A model generated the notes under the pieces. That model ran no database searches. It worked only from the letters and a program-made list of their open reading frames with translations, and was not told the origin of the DNA. This document shows, in pieces, positions 30,555-41,860 of a stretch of 64,000 bases of DNA. The translations under genes were made by a program, and so were the position numbers. Position 1 is the first letter of the stretch. Every line of letters begins with the position of its first letter. Source of the stretch: Sporopachydermia quercuum (taxonomy: Eukaryota > Ascomycota > Sporopachydermiomycetes > Sporopachydermiales > Sporopachydermiaceae); the NCBI GenBank assembly GCA_001599295.1, contig BCGN01000011.1:344712-408711 (forward strand), read 5' to 3'.

Positions 30555-32315
30555 ATGTTGCTATGTTCAAGTAAGTACAAGTTTCTCACAAATGCAATAC
30601 AATATGCATTGATCTGTCGCGGGTTTATATATGTAAATACCTATACATATGGTAAAGCTGACATTGGAAAGTTATTAAATCAATAGCATTCCAATTGTTC
30701 AACTGCACTTCTCAAATTCCTTGTATTCTAACAAATAATAGTTTCTAATGAGCCTGCTAAGGATCCAGTTGTTTCAACTCGTTCTGGATGTATTTTCGAT
30801 AGAAAGTTGATCGAAGCGCACATCAAAGCGAATGGCACTGATCCTATAAACAATGAACCATTAACAAACGATGACTTAATTGCTATCAACACAACTGCAC
30901 CAGCATTAATTTCACCTCCTAAACAAATCTCTCAGGTTTCAATACCGTCACTACTGTCTTCACTACAAAATGAATGGGATGCGACTGCTTTGGAGTTATT
31001 CAATCTACGGAAACAGTTATCAACTTCCAAGCAAGAGTTAAGTACTGCGTTGTATCAATATGAAGCTGCTGTTAGAGTTGCTGCAAGGCTTAGAAATGAA
31101 AGGGATGAAGCAAGAGATACTTTGGCTAAACTAAGTGCGAATTTAGGATCTACACTAGCTGTTCCTGCAAATGAAGAAGCAGAAACCAGCATTGGACCAA
31201 CTACTCAAAATGAGCCAGAATCAATAGTAGAAGACTCCAATACAAAGCTACCAGAAGACGTAATTGAGCTAATTACTACCAAAAACACAGAGATATTTGC
31301 TGAGAGAAAATCAAGGAAGATTCCAGAAACATGGCTGAAAAATAATGATATATTATCTTTTACTGTTAAACCAATTCAACAAGTAAAAAACAAATCAATC
31401 ACTGGAGCACCTGTGAAGGCTGGTAATGTTATTTTTAGCAATGACGACAATAACAACACTTCTTTTATCTTTTTTGCGACCCCCGAAGCTCTATTCTGCT
31501 ATTCCTTGCTCGAAGGAAAGGTATCTACGGCTAAATCTCCTAAAGGTAATTCCATCACCTCTGTCTGCCTGCATCCAACTGCTGGTAATACTGTGTTTGT
31601 TGGATTATCATCAGGTAGTATTTATACTGCCTCGTTAGAAAAGAAAGCTACATTGAGTTTAAAATTCCACGCTACAGATTTAACTAATAATGGACTACCT
31701 ATTGTCAGTATTATCACTCATCCAGTATCAACTTCATTTTTAATAAGTGTCACTGCTACCAGTTATACATTCTATGATTTAGAAAGAAGTAAAGTATTAG
31801 TACAAGTGCCTGCTCCAGCGGATGTTGCAGAGTTCACTACATCTTTGGCCCATCCTGATGGAACTTTACTTGCTATTGGAACAGCTGATGGGAGTATTGT
31901 AGTATATGATATCCGACAAAGTGAAGTAGCTGCCACATTCACACCGCTATCATCCAATAAAGTTTCAGCTATCAGCAAGATTCAATTTGCTGAAAACGGT
32001 TACTGGTTGCTAGCACTAGACACTAATGGAGATCTTAAAGTATGGGATCTGAGAAAACTCAAATGCGTGAAAGAATTTACCGGACCTTTCAAGGATTTCA
32101 ATTTCGACTACTCAAATCAATACCTGGCGTTACTATCAGAATCTCAATTAACAGTTGCTCAGTATACTAAAAGTGGCAAGAAGTGGCACTCTGATTTAAT
32201 CACTATAGATATATCCGGTAATTACATTCAATGGTTAGGCTCAAATACTGATTTGGCACTTGAAGTGTTTAGCTCTTCGCCTTCTGTTGTCAGTGTTGTA
32301 AAAATAGGTCTATAA
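30555..32315 (+). CDS. PRP19: Pre-mRNA splicing factor Prp19 (E3 ubiquitin ligase), one intron
   Basis: Exons 30555-30570 and 30742-32315 give 529 residues. The tiny first exon encodes MLLCS plus one base. The intron (171 nt) starts GTAAGT and ends TAG, with CTAAC about ten bases before the acceptor. Joining restores the family N-terminus SISNEPAKDPVVSTRSG and the modified RING (U-box, about 1-70). A coiled-coil region (about 80-130) with a central Prp19 tetramerisation-type segment follows, then seven-bladed WD40 repeats to the C-terminus (for example FDLRKLKC-type VWDLRKLK near 410). Prp19 is the core of the NineTeen Complex, which stabilises U5/U6 in the activated spliceosome. S. cerevisiae Prp19 has 503 residues and no intron. 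It is convergent with DBR1. Confidence 0.93.
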
Positions 32316-32495
32316 CTATTTGTTCTAGTGTATTATATGAATGTTTGGTTTATCCCTTTGGCAATTATTAATAAAAGCATGTGTAGAGGTAATGAAAATA
32401 ACAGAAAAGAAATATTTTGATGCTTATGCATGGCTACTATACTAATGATACGCAAACACATAGTAATAAATTGCTTTTCAGTCTCCTTCTCTAAT

Positions 32496-34184
32496 TCAAT
32501 GTTTTATTCTTGCTTTTCCAGAATATATTTTATTCTCAATCTCTAAGAGTGAACAGAAGTATTCAGTATGAGGATCTGAGTATTCTTTAGGTATTTTTCT
32601 GCTTTTCTTTTCAAATGGCACATCTCCTTTGAATAGAAAAGGAATAACCAGCTTTCCTTTATCAACAATATTCTCATTGACCCATCTAAGTTCTGCTTCT
32701 ATCTCTTTTGCTAGCTGTTCTTTTACTTCTAGAAATTGGGAGTTTGTTAACTTATTCTCTACCCAGTTGTTATTTTTATCACCATAGTAATANGTCTTTA
32801 GAAAATCATATACTGGTGGTATAGGTTTCGTAGGTTTCTTCTCCTGACTGTATTCAAAGTATTTCTCCGTAACCCTTGTTATAGCTAACCATTCAGCGTC
32901 ATATTCAAGTTGGGAATCCGTATCCTGGATATTTGTCAAAGAAGGGCTCTGCTCGCTTAAATCCATCGATCTTTTACGCTTAGCACCTAAAGTTTTATTT
33001 TTTTCCTCCCCCTTTGCTATTTCACGGTGGACTTCGTGGGCTTCATTGGCATTTGTCTCGCTGTTATTTCTATTATTGTCGATGTTCTCTATGTTCTCTG
33101 TAGTATCTTCATTGATGTTACCGGTATTTCTGGTATCTTGTTTGTCATATATATCAGATTTCACTTCAATCACAGTATCAGTTAGAAAATGCCTTTTTGG
33201 TAGACACTTGTCAACGGCTTCGAAAAAGGTTACCTTTCCTTTAGAGTCTTCTATTNTTTTCAAAATCACATCATTGAACTCGGTCTCTTTTGATGACTCA
33301 CTATTTTCGCCATTATTCTCTGAATTCTCATTCAAATCAACATTCAAATCCAAATCCAAGTCTATCTCATCTTTGTTTGCTTCAGTTGCTGGTGCTTCAT
33401 TTTTCCGCTGTATACATGAATCGTAACTCTGCTTCTGCAGCTGATAATGATCTACTGTCGCTTGATAGAAGCAATGCAAATGCCCACTGTACCATTTGGC
33501 AGGTTTCAATTCATTTAGTAAAATCCTAGCTGGAACAGAACCTAATCTTCCTGTTTGAACGTCTTGCTTGAAATGTTTCTTGAACCGTAACAACTGCTGC
33601 AGATTGCCATAATGTTCTATACCTTGAGGCCAGTCATGACTCAGCATTATATCAAGAGGTCCCTTACATAACCATAGCTTGAAAAAGTCTATCTCACGGC
33701 AGTTATATGATGATCTGATTGTGAATAGGTTGTACGGAACTCTTTCAAAATGTGGCAGCTTGAATTTTGAGTCATCGTGATAAATGCCTGATATGCCACC
33801 TATTCGAATGCCTTTGTATCTAATAACTCCGGATTTGCCCAGGAAATACATATTTGGGGCTACCCAGCCTCCATAATGTACTTCATGAAGATAATTACTT
33901 GCTTCATGATTGCCACCAATAAAAACTGTAGGAATAGGAGCTTTTTTCTTCCCTGAATAATATTGATGGAAATCGCCCATCACTCGATACTTTTCGGGAA
34001 CATTCATACAGTTCAAATCTTGGGGATTTCGAATAGCTTCAAAGTCTCCACATATAATCAAAAGGTCAACCTTTTCATATCTGTATCTTATTGATGAATA
34101 AATTTTATCAAGAGTTCCGTGACCGCATCCTTCGACAACTATTCTTACGGGTTGGTTATTTGATGATGAGGACGATGATGACAT
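32496..34184 (-). CDS. DBR1: RNA lariat debranching enzyme
   Basis: A 562-residue protein from the ATG at 34184, just before the conserved start (VRIVVEGCGHGTLDKIY). The metallophosphoesterase core is complete: GCGHG, ICGDFEAIRNPQD, FIGGNHEASN, IMLSHDWPQGI and WYSGHLHC. These bind the metals that cleave the 2'-5' bond of intron lariats in the nucleus and cytosol. The region between the catalytic core and the conserved LDKCLP-like VDKCLPKRHF segment has an acidic D/N/E-rich insertion, as does the part beyond it, making the protein longer than the S. cerevisiae enzyme (405). The frame continues upstream with in-frame ATGs at 34208 and 34265 whose products would begin with a basic, Ser/Arg-rich presequence. 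Two codons contain N. Confidence 0.93.
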   Translation of the reverse strand: MSSSSSSSNNQPVRIVVEGCGHGTLDKIYSSIRYRYEKVDLLIICGDFEAIRNPQDLNCMNVPEKYRVMGDFHQYYSGKKKAPIPTVFIGGNHEASNYLHEVHYGGWVAPNMYFLGKSGVIRYKGIRIGGISGIYHDDSKFKLPHFERVPYNLFTIRSSYNCREIDFFKLWLCKGPLDIMLSHDWPQGIEHYGNLQQLLRFKKHFKQDVQTGRLGSVPARILLNELKPAKWYSGHLHCFYQATVDHYQLQKQSYDSCIQRKNEAPATEANKDEIDLDLDLNVDLNENSENNGENSESSKETEFNDVILKXIEDSKGKVTFFEAVDKCLPKRHFLTDTVIEVKSDIYDKQDTRNTGNINEDTTENIENIDNNRNNSETNANEAHEVHREIAKGEEKNKTLGAKRKRSMDLSEQSPSLTNIQDTDSQLEYDAEWLAITRVTEKYFEYSQEKKPTKPIPPVYDFLKXYYYGDKNNNWVENKLTNSQFLEVKEQLAKEIEAELRWVNENIVDKGKLVIPFLFKGDVPFEKKSRKIPKEYSDPHTEYFCSLLEIENKIYSGKARIKH

Positions 34185-35593
34185 CCTTGTACGATGGATG
34201 ATAGACATATGACGTGACAGTATATTTGTAGTCGACAATATCCTTCTTTGAAGATAATGAGCCATACTGAGAGCACAAGCGCCAATGTGAATCAGCAGGT
34301 ATCGGTTGACTTCAAGCGTCACTAAATGATCTGTTTATTCAGTTGTTCGTTTATTTGATGAAAATATTGAGAAAACCGAAAAAGAGGAAAATGTTGAGGA
34401 TTAACTTTAAGATTTATGTATGGATTAAAAAAGTGCATAGATGAGAACTTTGATTGAAAACTCGAGAACCGTAAATCAGAGGTTTGATTGAGTTTTTTAA
34501 ACCAAGCCATTTACTAGTATTTTATATGTTTAGAGTACAAAATTCAAGTAAGTTCTTCATTTCTATATACATTTTTCAGAAACAACATCATATATAAAGA
34601 ACATACTTCATGATAGACATGACTAAGACCTCTTATTGAAACAAAGTGATCAGAATTGAGTTGCAACTTTAAAATTTTATTTTTGCGGTACATGTCAAGT
34701 TAAGCTTTCTGTTCCTGAAGTTAATTGGAATTATAGCTCTCCTAACTATGTACCGAGTATTGCAGATTATCTAAGGAGTTGTCAAGCAAGAAAAGAAAAA
34801 AAAAAAAAAGGAAGGAGAAAGAGCATTCTGGTTAACTAATCAATGAAATATCAAATCGAACTGTTGTTGATATTTCATCTTTCCAAGAGATAGTCAAAAC
34901 AAAATTTTAAACTCTTACGTCTCATGCATAATCTTGCGTAAAATACTCATCGATACCGGAAACCAATACACTGTTAAATGCTTAGGTTCATAAGTAACAT
35001 TATATATATCTTCAAGCTTTGTCTATATGCTTAATTCTATCGAAGAAAGAAAGAAAAGAAAGAACTAATCCACTCTTGTATATTCTTACATAATAGACAA
35101 AAAGCTTCAAACTCCATCATCTTTTCTGTCTACAGAGGGTCCCCTTGGCAGGTAAATTCTGGACCTTTTCTCTCTGCATCTTTTCCGAAATATTTTACGG
35201 AGCGGAATTATTGGAAAAGATCCATATTACCATTCATTGAATTTCTACTCACTTAATAGATGTTATGATAAGGATGTCAACTATCTGGCAAAAATTTGCT
35301 GAGACTTGTCATTCAATTTATTATCAATGGCTCGCGGTGTGACTAATATGCATATATAACATGTTTCCTAATTAGCCTTTCCTCTAGCAAATGCAGTACC
35401 AGTATATTGGTTATATTCTAATTCTATCTCTATTATCAAACGTTGTAATTTTATATAGTCAGGTTGGTTATAGTGTTGTAAATGTTCTTCGGGGTCACAA
35501 AATTTTCACAAAAAAAAAAAGAAGAAGAAATTATCGTAAAGCGTTAATGGATACCTATAATGAATAACGTTCATATGAAGAACATCAACTTGT
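34185..35593. other. DBR1 promoter / PRO1 3' flank
   Basis: No gene seen. It contains an A-run near 34790-34812 and purine-rich tracts. A 62-codon ORF at 34322-34510 is not convincing. Confidence 0.55.
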
Positions 35594-37391
35594 TCAATTA
35601 TTAACCTCGGTTGTAGAAACTTCCTCTCTCTCGGCTTCAGCGATTGCTTTCTCTCTTTCATCTTGAATAGCTGGGAAGAATGCTAGATTATATCTTGGTG
35701 CGATATAATCACTATCAGCATAGCCTAAACATTGCTCTATTTCCTTACTCTGCATTCCCATAATGCGTAGAACTTCAGCAGATGAGTAGTTCACTAGTGC
35801 TCTGCCAACCTCTCTTATAGGCTTTGATTTATCTATCAAACCATCAGGCCCTTTTGATCCTGTGGCAATAGTTATGCATTCTGATGATTGGAAATTTCCT
35901 TCAATACCTATAACACCAGCTGGGAGTAAGCCTGCTTTATTCCTACTGACTATAGCTCTATAGGCTCCCTTATCAACATAAATGGTTCCATGAGGCTTTA
36001 AAGCATGTAAAAGCCAGAATGCTCTATCTTTCACTGGCTTAACATTAGGCAAAAATCTAGTATGTAATGGAACATCGGATTCTTGGATATCTTTCAACTC
36101 GTCTTGCTGGATTTGTTCTAAAGTTGCTTGAATAGCAACTAAATCAAACTTTTCAACATCAGATGAATCAATTGCATCTGCTTCAACCATTGGTGAGTTA
36201 TTACCTGATGTTGTCAGCGATCCTTTAGTATAATCATGAGTCTGTATATGCTTAACAATAGCAGCAATATTACCAGGTACGTCACTCTTAGTGATGATAG
36301 TTGTAACTCCTGCAGATGTAGCAAGTTCAGCAGCTATTAGTTTAGTTGTCATACCACCAGTACCTACGTTGCTACCCATAGAAGAAACATCAACGTCCAG
36401 CTGTGATAAATCATCAACTATTAAAATAGGTTTAGCATCAGGATTGCTTCTGGGATTGTCTGTATAAAGACAATCAACATCAGTCATTAAGAATAGGTAA
36501 TTCGCATTCACCATTCCTGCTGTAATGGCAGAAAGTGTATCGTTATCACCAAATCGGATTTCCTTTTTATAAGTTAGTAAATGATGGTAAGAAAGACATC
36601 TATGACTAATTTACTTTCTGAAGAGAGTTTGCACAACGAGAAGGTACAATTTCTCCATTGGTTTAACTATGTCCCTTGTATTACTTACAGATACTGATAA
36701 TGTGTCATTTTCATTAACAATAGGAACAACTCCCATATGAATGAGTTCTTGCAGAGTATTAGCTGCATTCAAATATTGGGTTCTCTATATATCATTCATT
36801 TGTTAGTATTCTCAATCTAATATTTATTGATAGCAAACTGTTATCAATATCAACAAGCGTTGATCTTGTTCTCATCTTAAGCGAAGTCGAAAAGTACTTA
36901 CATCAGCAATATCGTTTCTTGTTAATAATATCTGAGCAATCGGTTGTCCCAGCTGTCTAAACATATCATCCCATAATGCTATTAACCTGCCTTGACCAAT
37001 TGCTGCGACTGCTTGAACTAATGATAGCTTCTTTGGTCTTTTAGGTAACCCAATTCTCTTTAAACCAAAGGCAATGCCTCCTGATGATACTATTATTACC
37101 CTATGGCCATCTCGCCTCAATCGAACCACAGTCTCAACAATTAGAGACATGTTCGCTATTCTAGGGTCTCGAGTTACTTCATCTACTAGCGATGATGAAC
37201 CTATAATATTTGGTTAGGCTCTTTGTTCATACTGAATTAAACATTACTCATAGAACAGCTTAGAATCATGAGATTAGATGATAGAATTTTAAGCTCACNT
37301 TGAAACTCAATGAATTCCAGTCAATTGTAGAAAAACTTCAATACATACCTAGTTTAATCACAATGGTATATGTCTTTGGATGCCTAGCCAT
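35594..37391 (-). CDS. PRO1: Glutamate 5-kinase, three introns
   Basis: Exons on the minus strand are 37349-37391, 36902-37200, 36689-36784 and 35594-36562, joining in phase to 468 residues. Introns of 148, 117 and 126 nt begin GTATGT, GTAAGT and GTAAGT and have CTAAC or TACTAAC shortly before the acceptor. Joining restores the amino-acid kinase motifs [44 protein letters not shown][12 protein letters not shown] and [17 protein letters not shown], and GTGGMTTKL. The C-terminal PUA domain contains [19 protein letters not shown]. The enzyme phosphorylates glutamate, the first and feedback-controlled step of proline synthesis. It is slightly longer than S. cerevisiae Pro1 (428), which has no introns. 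The exact third acceptor (TATAAAAAG) is inferred from the conserved EIRFGDND restart. Confidence 0.94.
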
Positions 37392-39587
37392 TTTTGATGA
37401 TTTATTGAGTAAATGACGATAAATNGATGTTTAATTTGTTACCAGTACTGAAACAGACTGTTTTGTGTGTATATCTTCTGATTTAGATGGTTGGTGATAA
37501 TGAATGACAACAACTATTATAACATACAACAATAAAAATAGTTTCAATTTACTCTAAGCCTGTTAATTCTTCTCTATCATTTCAAAACAACGCTCATATA
37601 TCTTTCACTGCATTCAAGATCACTTCCTCCAGTATCCTTCTGAATGCTGCCTTATCTTAGTGCCTGATTCCAAATGAAGTTAGGACAACTTTCTGATGTC
37701 AAAACGAAGTAACCAAAATGATATTAGCTTTCCCTTTTTATTGAAATCAGCCAAATCTTTAAATTCTCAAGTTCATTTAATATGTTTAGTAATATTTGTT
37801 ACTGCAGAGAGAAACCTATTTAAATAGTTGTCAATTCTTTCATTTCAGTGAATGTGAGTTAAAGAAAGTTTGAAGAAGAGGAAATTTTTACTGTGAGTAA
37901 TAGGGTTTGGTAAAGTTCATGCATAAATACGCAAGTTGTTGATTAAGGTTTCCAAGTGAAGTCATGATGCACAAATGTGCATTAGAATAAAGAGTCCGTC
38001 CATTAAAGGAAGAGTTGGAGATGAGTGAGGTTAGCTTACTGAATGCTTGTTAAAAAGTATTCGTACTTAGAGATAGTCCTAATAGATTCCAGCAATGTAG
38101 TGAGTGNTTNCTCAAAAATTATACTACTTTGTTGTATGCTATTATTGCGCATTTCAAATGTATGAAGATACACTATAGATTCCTCGACTCTACCGCTTCC
38201 AGGGTGCCTCTACTATGATTTCACAGTGCATAATTTATTACACGTTCCATCAGTTTAGAAACCTTGAATAACAGTACATTTAATAATAAATGGCCCCTGC
38301 CGTTGAAAAGTTTTTTCTTCCCTTTTTTTGAACTCCTTCCTCCACAGTGTAAGCCAAGGAGTAACTGAAAGCTCTATTCTACAGTTAACCAATTTTAGGT
38401 TTCGAGACTGTGAAAATTTATAAGGTTNTCCATGTGAATATGAGAATTCCATCGAACCGCGATGAGCAGTTGAGTGAGAATTGATGAGATGGGGGTGATT
38501 TAAAGCCTTTTACCGTTTTATTCCATATTTCATTTAGGTGTGGTAAATAGGAACCAATATGAACTCTTTTTTCTTGGTATAGCAAAGTTAAATTGGGTGC
38601 ACTCATACCAAATAATCAACGGTTCTTTGGTATTGGGTAGTATTGTTGACTTATTTAAGAGAAGATGAAAGTAACGGTGGAGAGTATTGATGAGGATCTA
38701 TACAACGTTAAACAGAAAACGGAAAGGTTGCATTATAGTAGGATCTCTAGAAACATGTGTTTGAAGTAAGAAAGTATAATGACACCAGAACATTCAAAGC
38801 GAAAGAACGAAAAGCTCTTTGTCAAACATGCAGGAATAAGCTTTGATCCTCAATTGTCTTTCTTTGGCTTAAGTGTTCCCAACCACATTGCACTTCACAA
38901 TTGGAGGCAAGTTCCAAGAATTGACGCTTCTAATTAAATATTTGCTGTTTCTTTGGAGTACGATAATTCTCAAACTAGGCCCTTGAACTGTTCTTTTGCT
39001 TTCTTCGGATCACCAATTAACGACCAAGGGACCATACGATTACTGATTATGTAATCCACATTACACATCTCCATCACGCACAATAAATCATCAATAATAT
39101 TCATTGTGCATCCGTTCAGTGCCTATAACAATTTCCCCACACCAAATACTGTCGACTATATTTCTGGATCTATTCTCACCTGCACATTTACTTTCTCCTA
39201 TCATTCCTATCTGGCACTCTTACGCACAACCTTTACTCCACTCACATATTTGTTTGCTACATCGCATCTCATCTCAGACATTCTATCTCAAGCCCTCCCC
39301 CCAGCATAATCTCTACAAGTAGTGCCTAGTCCCATTTTTATCTGTAGGGCACAATAATTGACAATCAGTCATAACGATATAATCATAAAAGACTACTGTT
39401 CTTATCACTAGAAGATAACAGATAAGGATTCCAGTCAATCAATCGTAGTTTTCCTCGTACCGACACTGTATTCTTTATTTTATCACCAGAAGAGAACTAG
39501 TCAATTGCTGCTACCAATCATTCTGGCAAAATATACTACACAATACATTGAAGGCTGGTACACTACTTCTGCAACAACCAGATAACA
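37392..39587. other. Divergent intergenic region (PRO1 / QNS1)
   Basis: A 2.2 kb stretch holding both promoters. The 500 bp before QNS1 are strikingly pyrimidine-rich on the plus strand (39060-39320). No credible ORF or RNA gene. Confidence 0.55.
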
Positions 39588-41708
39588 ATGGGTCATTTAG
39601 TTACAGTATCAACATGCAATCTGAACCAATGGGCCCTTGATTTCGAAGGAAATAGAGATAGGGTCATCAAAAGTATCCAAATTGCTAAGAAACAAGGGGC
39701 AAGACTTCGGGTAGGACCTGAACTAGAAATCACGGGTTATGGCTGTTTGGATCATTTCTTAGAAGGTGACACCTACCTACATGCTTGGGAGATGTATTCT
39801 CAAATCCTTGCTCATGAAGACACTCATGACATTTTGTTAGACATTGGAATGCCCATTGTGCATAAAAATGTCAAATATAACTGTCGTATTCTGTCTTATC
39901 AGCAGAAAATCCTACTTATCAGACCAAAGCTCTGGTTAGCTAATGATGGTAACTATAGAGAAATGAGATATTTCACTCCCTGGCAAAGACCAAGATATGT
40001 TGAGAAGTTTGTATTGCCAAGAATAATTCAACAGATCTCTGGGCAGGTGGAAGTTGATTTTGGTGATGCTGTCATTTCTACCTTGGATACATGCATAGGA
40101 GCTGAAACATGTGAAGAGTTGTTCACACCTGATTCTCCCCATATAGCAATGGCACTAGATGGAGTCGAAATATTTACAAATTCCAGCGGGTCTCACCATG
40201 AGCTTCGGAAATTAAATACACGTATGAAATTGATTACTGAAGCTACTACAAAATGCGGAGGCATTTATTTATATGCTAATCAAAGAGGATGTGATGGTGA
40301 TAGGTTGTATTATGATGGATGTGCATTGATTGTTGTCAACGGTGATGTTGTTGCTCAAGGATCACAGTTTGGCCTCGAAGATGTTGAAGTTGTTACTGCA
40401 ACTGTCGACTTAGAAGATGTTAGATCTTATAGAAACTCAATGGCTCATGGGCTACAAAGTACTACTACACCTGTTTATACAAGAGTGAAAGCTTCAATTG
40501 AACTATCACCCAATGCTCTAACATTTGATCCAACTATATCACCTTCAAAAGTTATACCATTACGGTATCATTCGCCACCTGAAGAAATTGCTTTGGGGCC
40601 TGCTTGTTGGTTATGGGATTATATAAGAAGATGTCGTGGTGCTGGTTATTTCCTGCCATTATCAGGAGGTATTGATTCATGCGCTACAGCTATGATTGTT
40701 CATTCCATGTGTAGAAATGTTGCAGAAGCTGCAAAATCTGGTAATGAACAAGTGATAAAAGATGCTAGAACGGTTGCTGGTTTGCCTGAAGATTCTGACT
40801 ATGTTCCATCTGATCCAAAGGAATTTGCTAGTAGAATCTTTCATACCTGTTTTATGGGTACTGAGAACTCCTCTAAGGAAACCAGAGCCCGGGCCAAAGA
40901 GCTTGCGACGGAAATTGGTGCCTATCACGTTGATNTGAACATGGATAATCTTGTTACAGCCGTAACAAACCTGTTTGAAGTAGTGACAGGTAAAAGACCC
41001 GTTTTCAAGATCTTTGGTGGATCCAATATTGAAAATTTGGCATTACAGAATATCCAAGCAAGGCTTCGAATGGTTCTTGCTTATTTGTTTGCTCAGTTAT
41101 TGCCTTGGGTTAGAGGTAGAAATGCTGGTGGTTTGCTAGTACTAGGTAGCGCTAATGTTGATGAATGTCTTCGTGGATATCTAACTAAATACGATTGTTC
41201 TAGTGCTGACATTAATCCTATTGGTGGTATATCAAAAACCGATTTGAAAGCTTTTATTGCTTATGCCAGAGATGAGTTTAAGATACCTATCCTTCAAGAC
41301 TTTTTAACTGCTACCCCAACTGCTGAATTAGAGCCAATTACCAAAGAATATGTTCAATCTGATGAGGCTGATATGGGCATGACTTACGAAGAACTATCAG
41401 TGTTTGGTAGATTGCGTAAAGTTGGTAAATGTGGTCCTTATAGCATGTTCATCAAACTTTATCACGAATGGACTCCTAGATTGACTCCTAGTGAAGTAGC
41501 AGTTAAAGTGAAAAGGTTTTTCTTTTATTATGCCATCAATAGACATAAGCAAACTGTTTTGACTCCTTCATATCATGCAGAACAATATTCACCTGACGAT
41601 AATAGATTTGATCTTCGGCCATTTTTGATTAATCCAAGATTTACGTGGGCATCAAAGAAGATTGATGAGATTGTTGCTAAGTCTGAGGCTGAAAAGAAAG
41701 ATCAATGA
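39588..41708 (+). CDS. QNS1: Glutamine-dependent NAD synthetase
   Basis: A 706-residue two-domain enzyme. The N-terminal nitrilase-type glutaminase (about 1-290) has the catalytic triad Glu45, Lys114 and Cys175 (GPELE, IRPK and GAETCEE). The C-terminal synthetase carries the ATP-pyrophosphatase loop SGGIDS (359-364) and further conserved blocks ([70 protein letters not shown]). It makes NAD from nicotinic acid adenine dinucleotide, ammonia from glutamine and ATP, the last step of both de novo and salvage routes. The length agrees with yeast Qns1 (714). Leu12 and Leu356, both invariant in the family, are encoded by CTG. One codon contains N (40935). It is convergent with PPE1, 152 bp away. Confidence 0.97.
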   Translation: MGHLVTVSTCNLNQWALDFEGNRDRVIKSIQIAKKQGARLRVGPELEITGYGCLDHFLEGDTYLHAWEMYSQILAHEDTHDILLDIGMPIVHKNVKYNCRILSYQQKILLIRPKLWLANDGNYREMRYFTPWQRPRYVEKFVLPRIIQQISGQVEVDFGDAVISTLDTCIGAETCEELFTPDSPHIAMALDGVEIFTNSSGSHHELRKLNTRMKLITEATTKCGGIYLYANQRGCDGDRLYYDGCALIVVNGDVVAQGSQFGLEDVEVVTATVDLEDVRSYRNSMAHGLQSTTTPVYTRVKASIELSPNALTFDPTISPSKVIPLRYHSPPEEIALGPACWLWDYIRRCRGAGYFLPLSGGIDSCATAMIVHSMCRNVAEAAKSGNEQVIKDARTVAGLPEDSDYVPSDPKEFASRIFHTCFMGTENSSKETRARAKELATEIGAYHVDXNMDNLVTAVTNLFEVVTGKRPVFKIFGGSNIENLALQNIQARLRMVLAYLFAQLLPWVRGRNAGGLLVLGSANVDECLRGYLTKYDCSSADINPIGGISKTDLKAFIAYARDEFKIPILQDFLTATPTAELEPITKEYVQSDEADMGMTYEELSVFGRLRKVGKCGPYSMFIKLYHEWTPRLTPSEVAVKVKRFFFYYAINRHKQTVLTPSYHAEQYSPDDNRFDLRPFLINPRFTWASKKIDEIVAKSEAEKKDQ

Positions 41709-41736
41709 TTTCCAGTGTTTTCCAGTGTTTTCCAGC
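41708..41736. repeat. 10-bp tandem repeat just after the QNS1 stop
   Basis: Units of TTTCCAGTGT occur about two and a half times immediately 3' of QNS1, in the 152-bp gap before the last PPE1 exon. Confidence 0.8.
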
Positions 41737-41860
41737 GATGATTTCCATCTAGTACTCGTGGTATAACTGAAGTGAACATATTACAATAGTGGCACTATCA
41801 GTAGTATTGCTGTTATTGATTGGTACCATCATCTCATATGTTCTTCTATCTTATCTTCTC

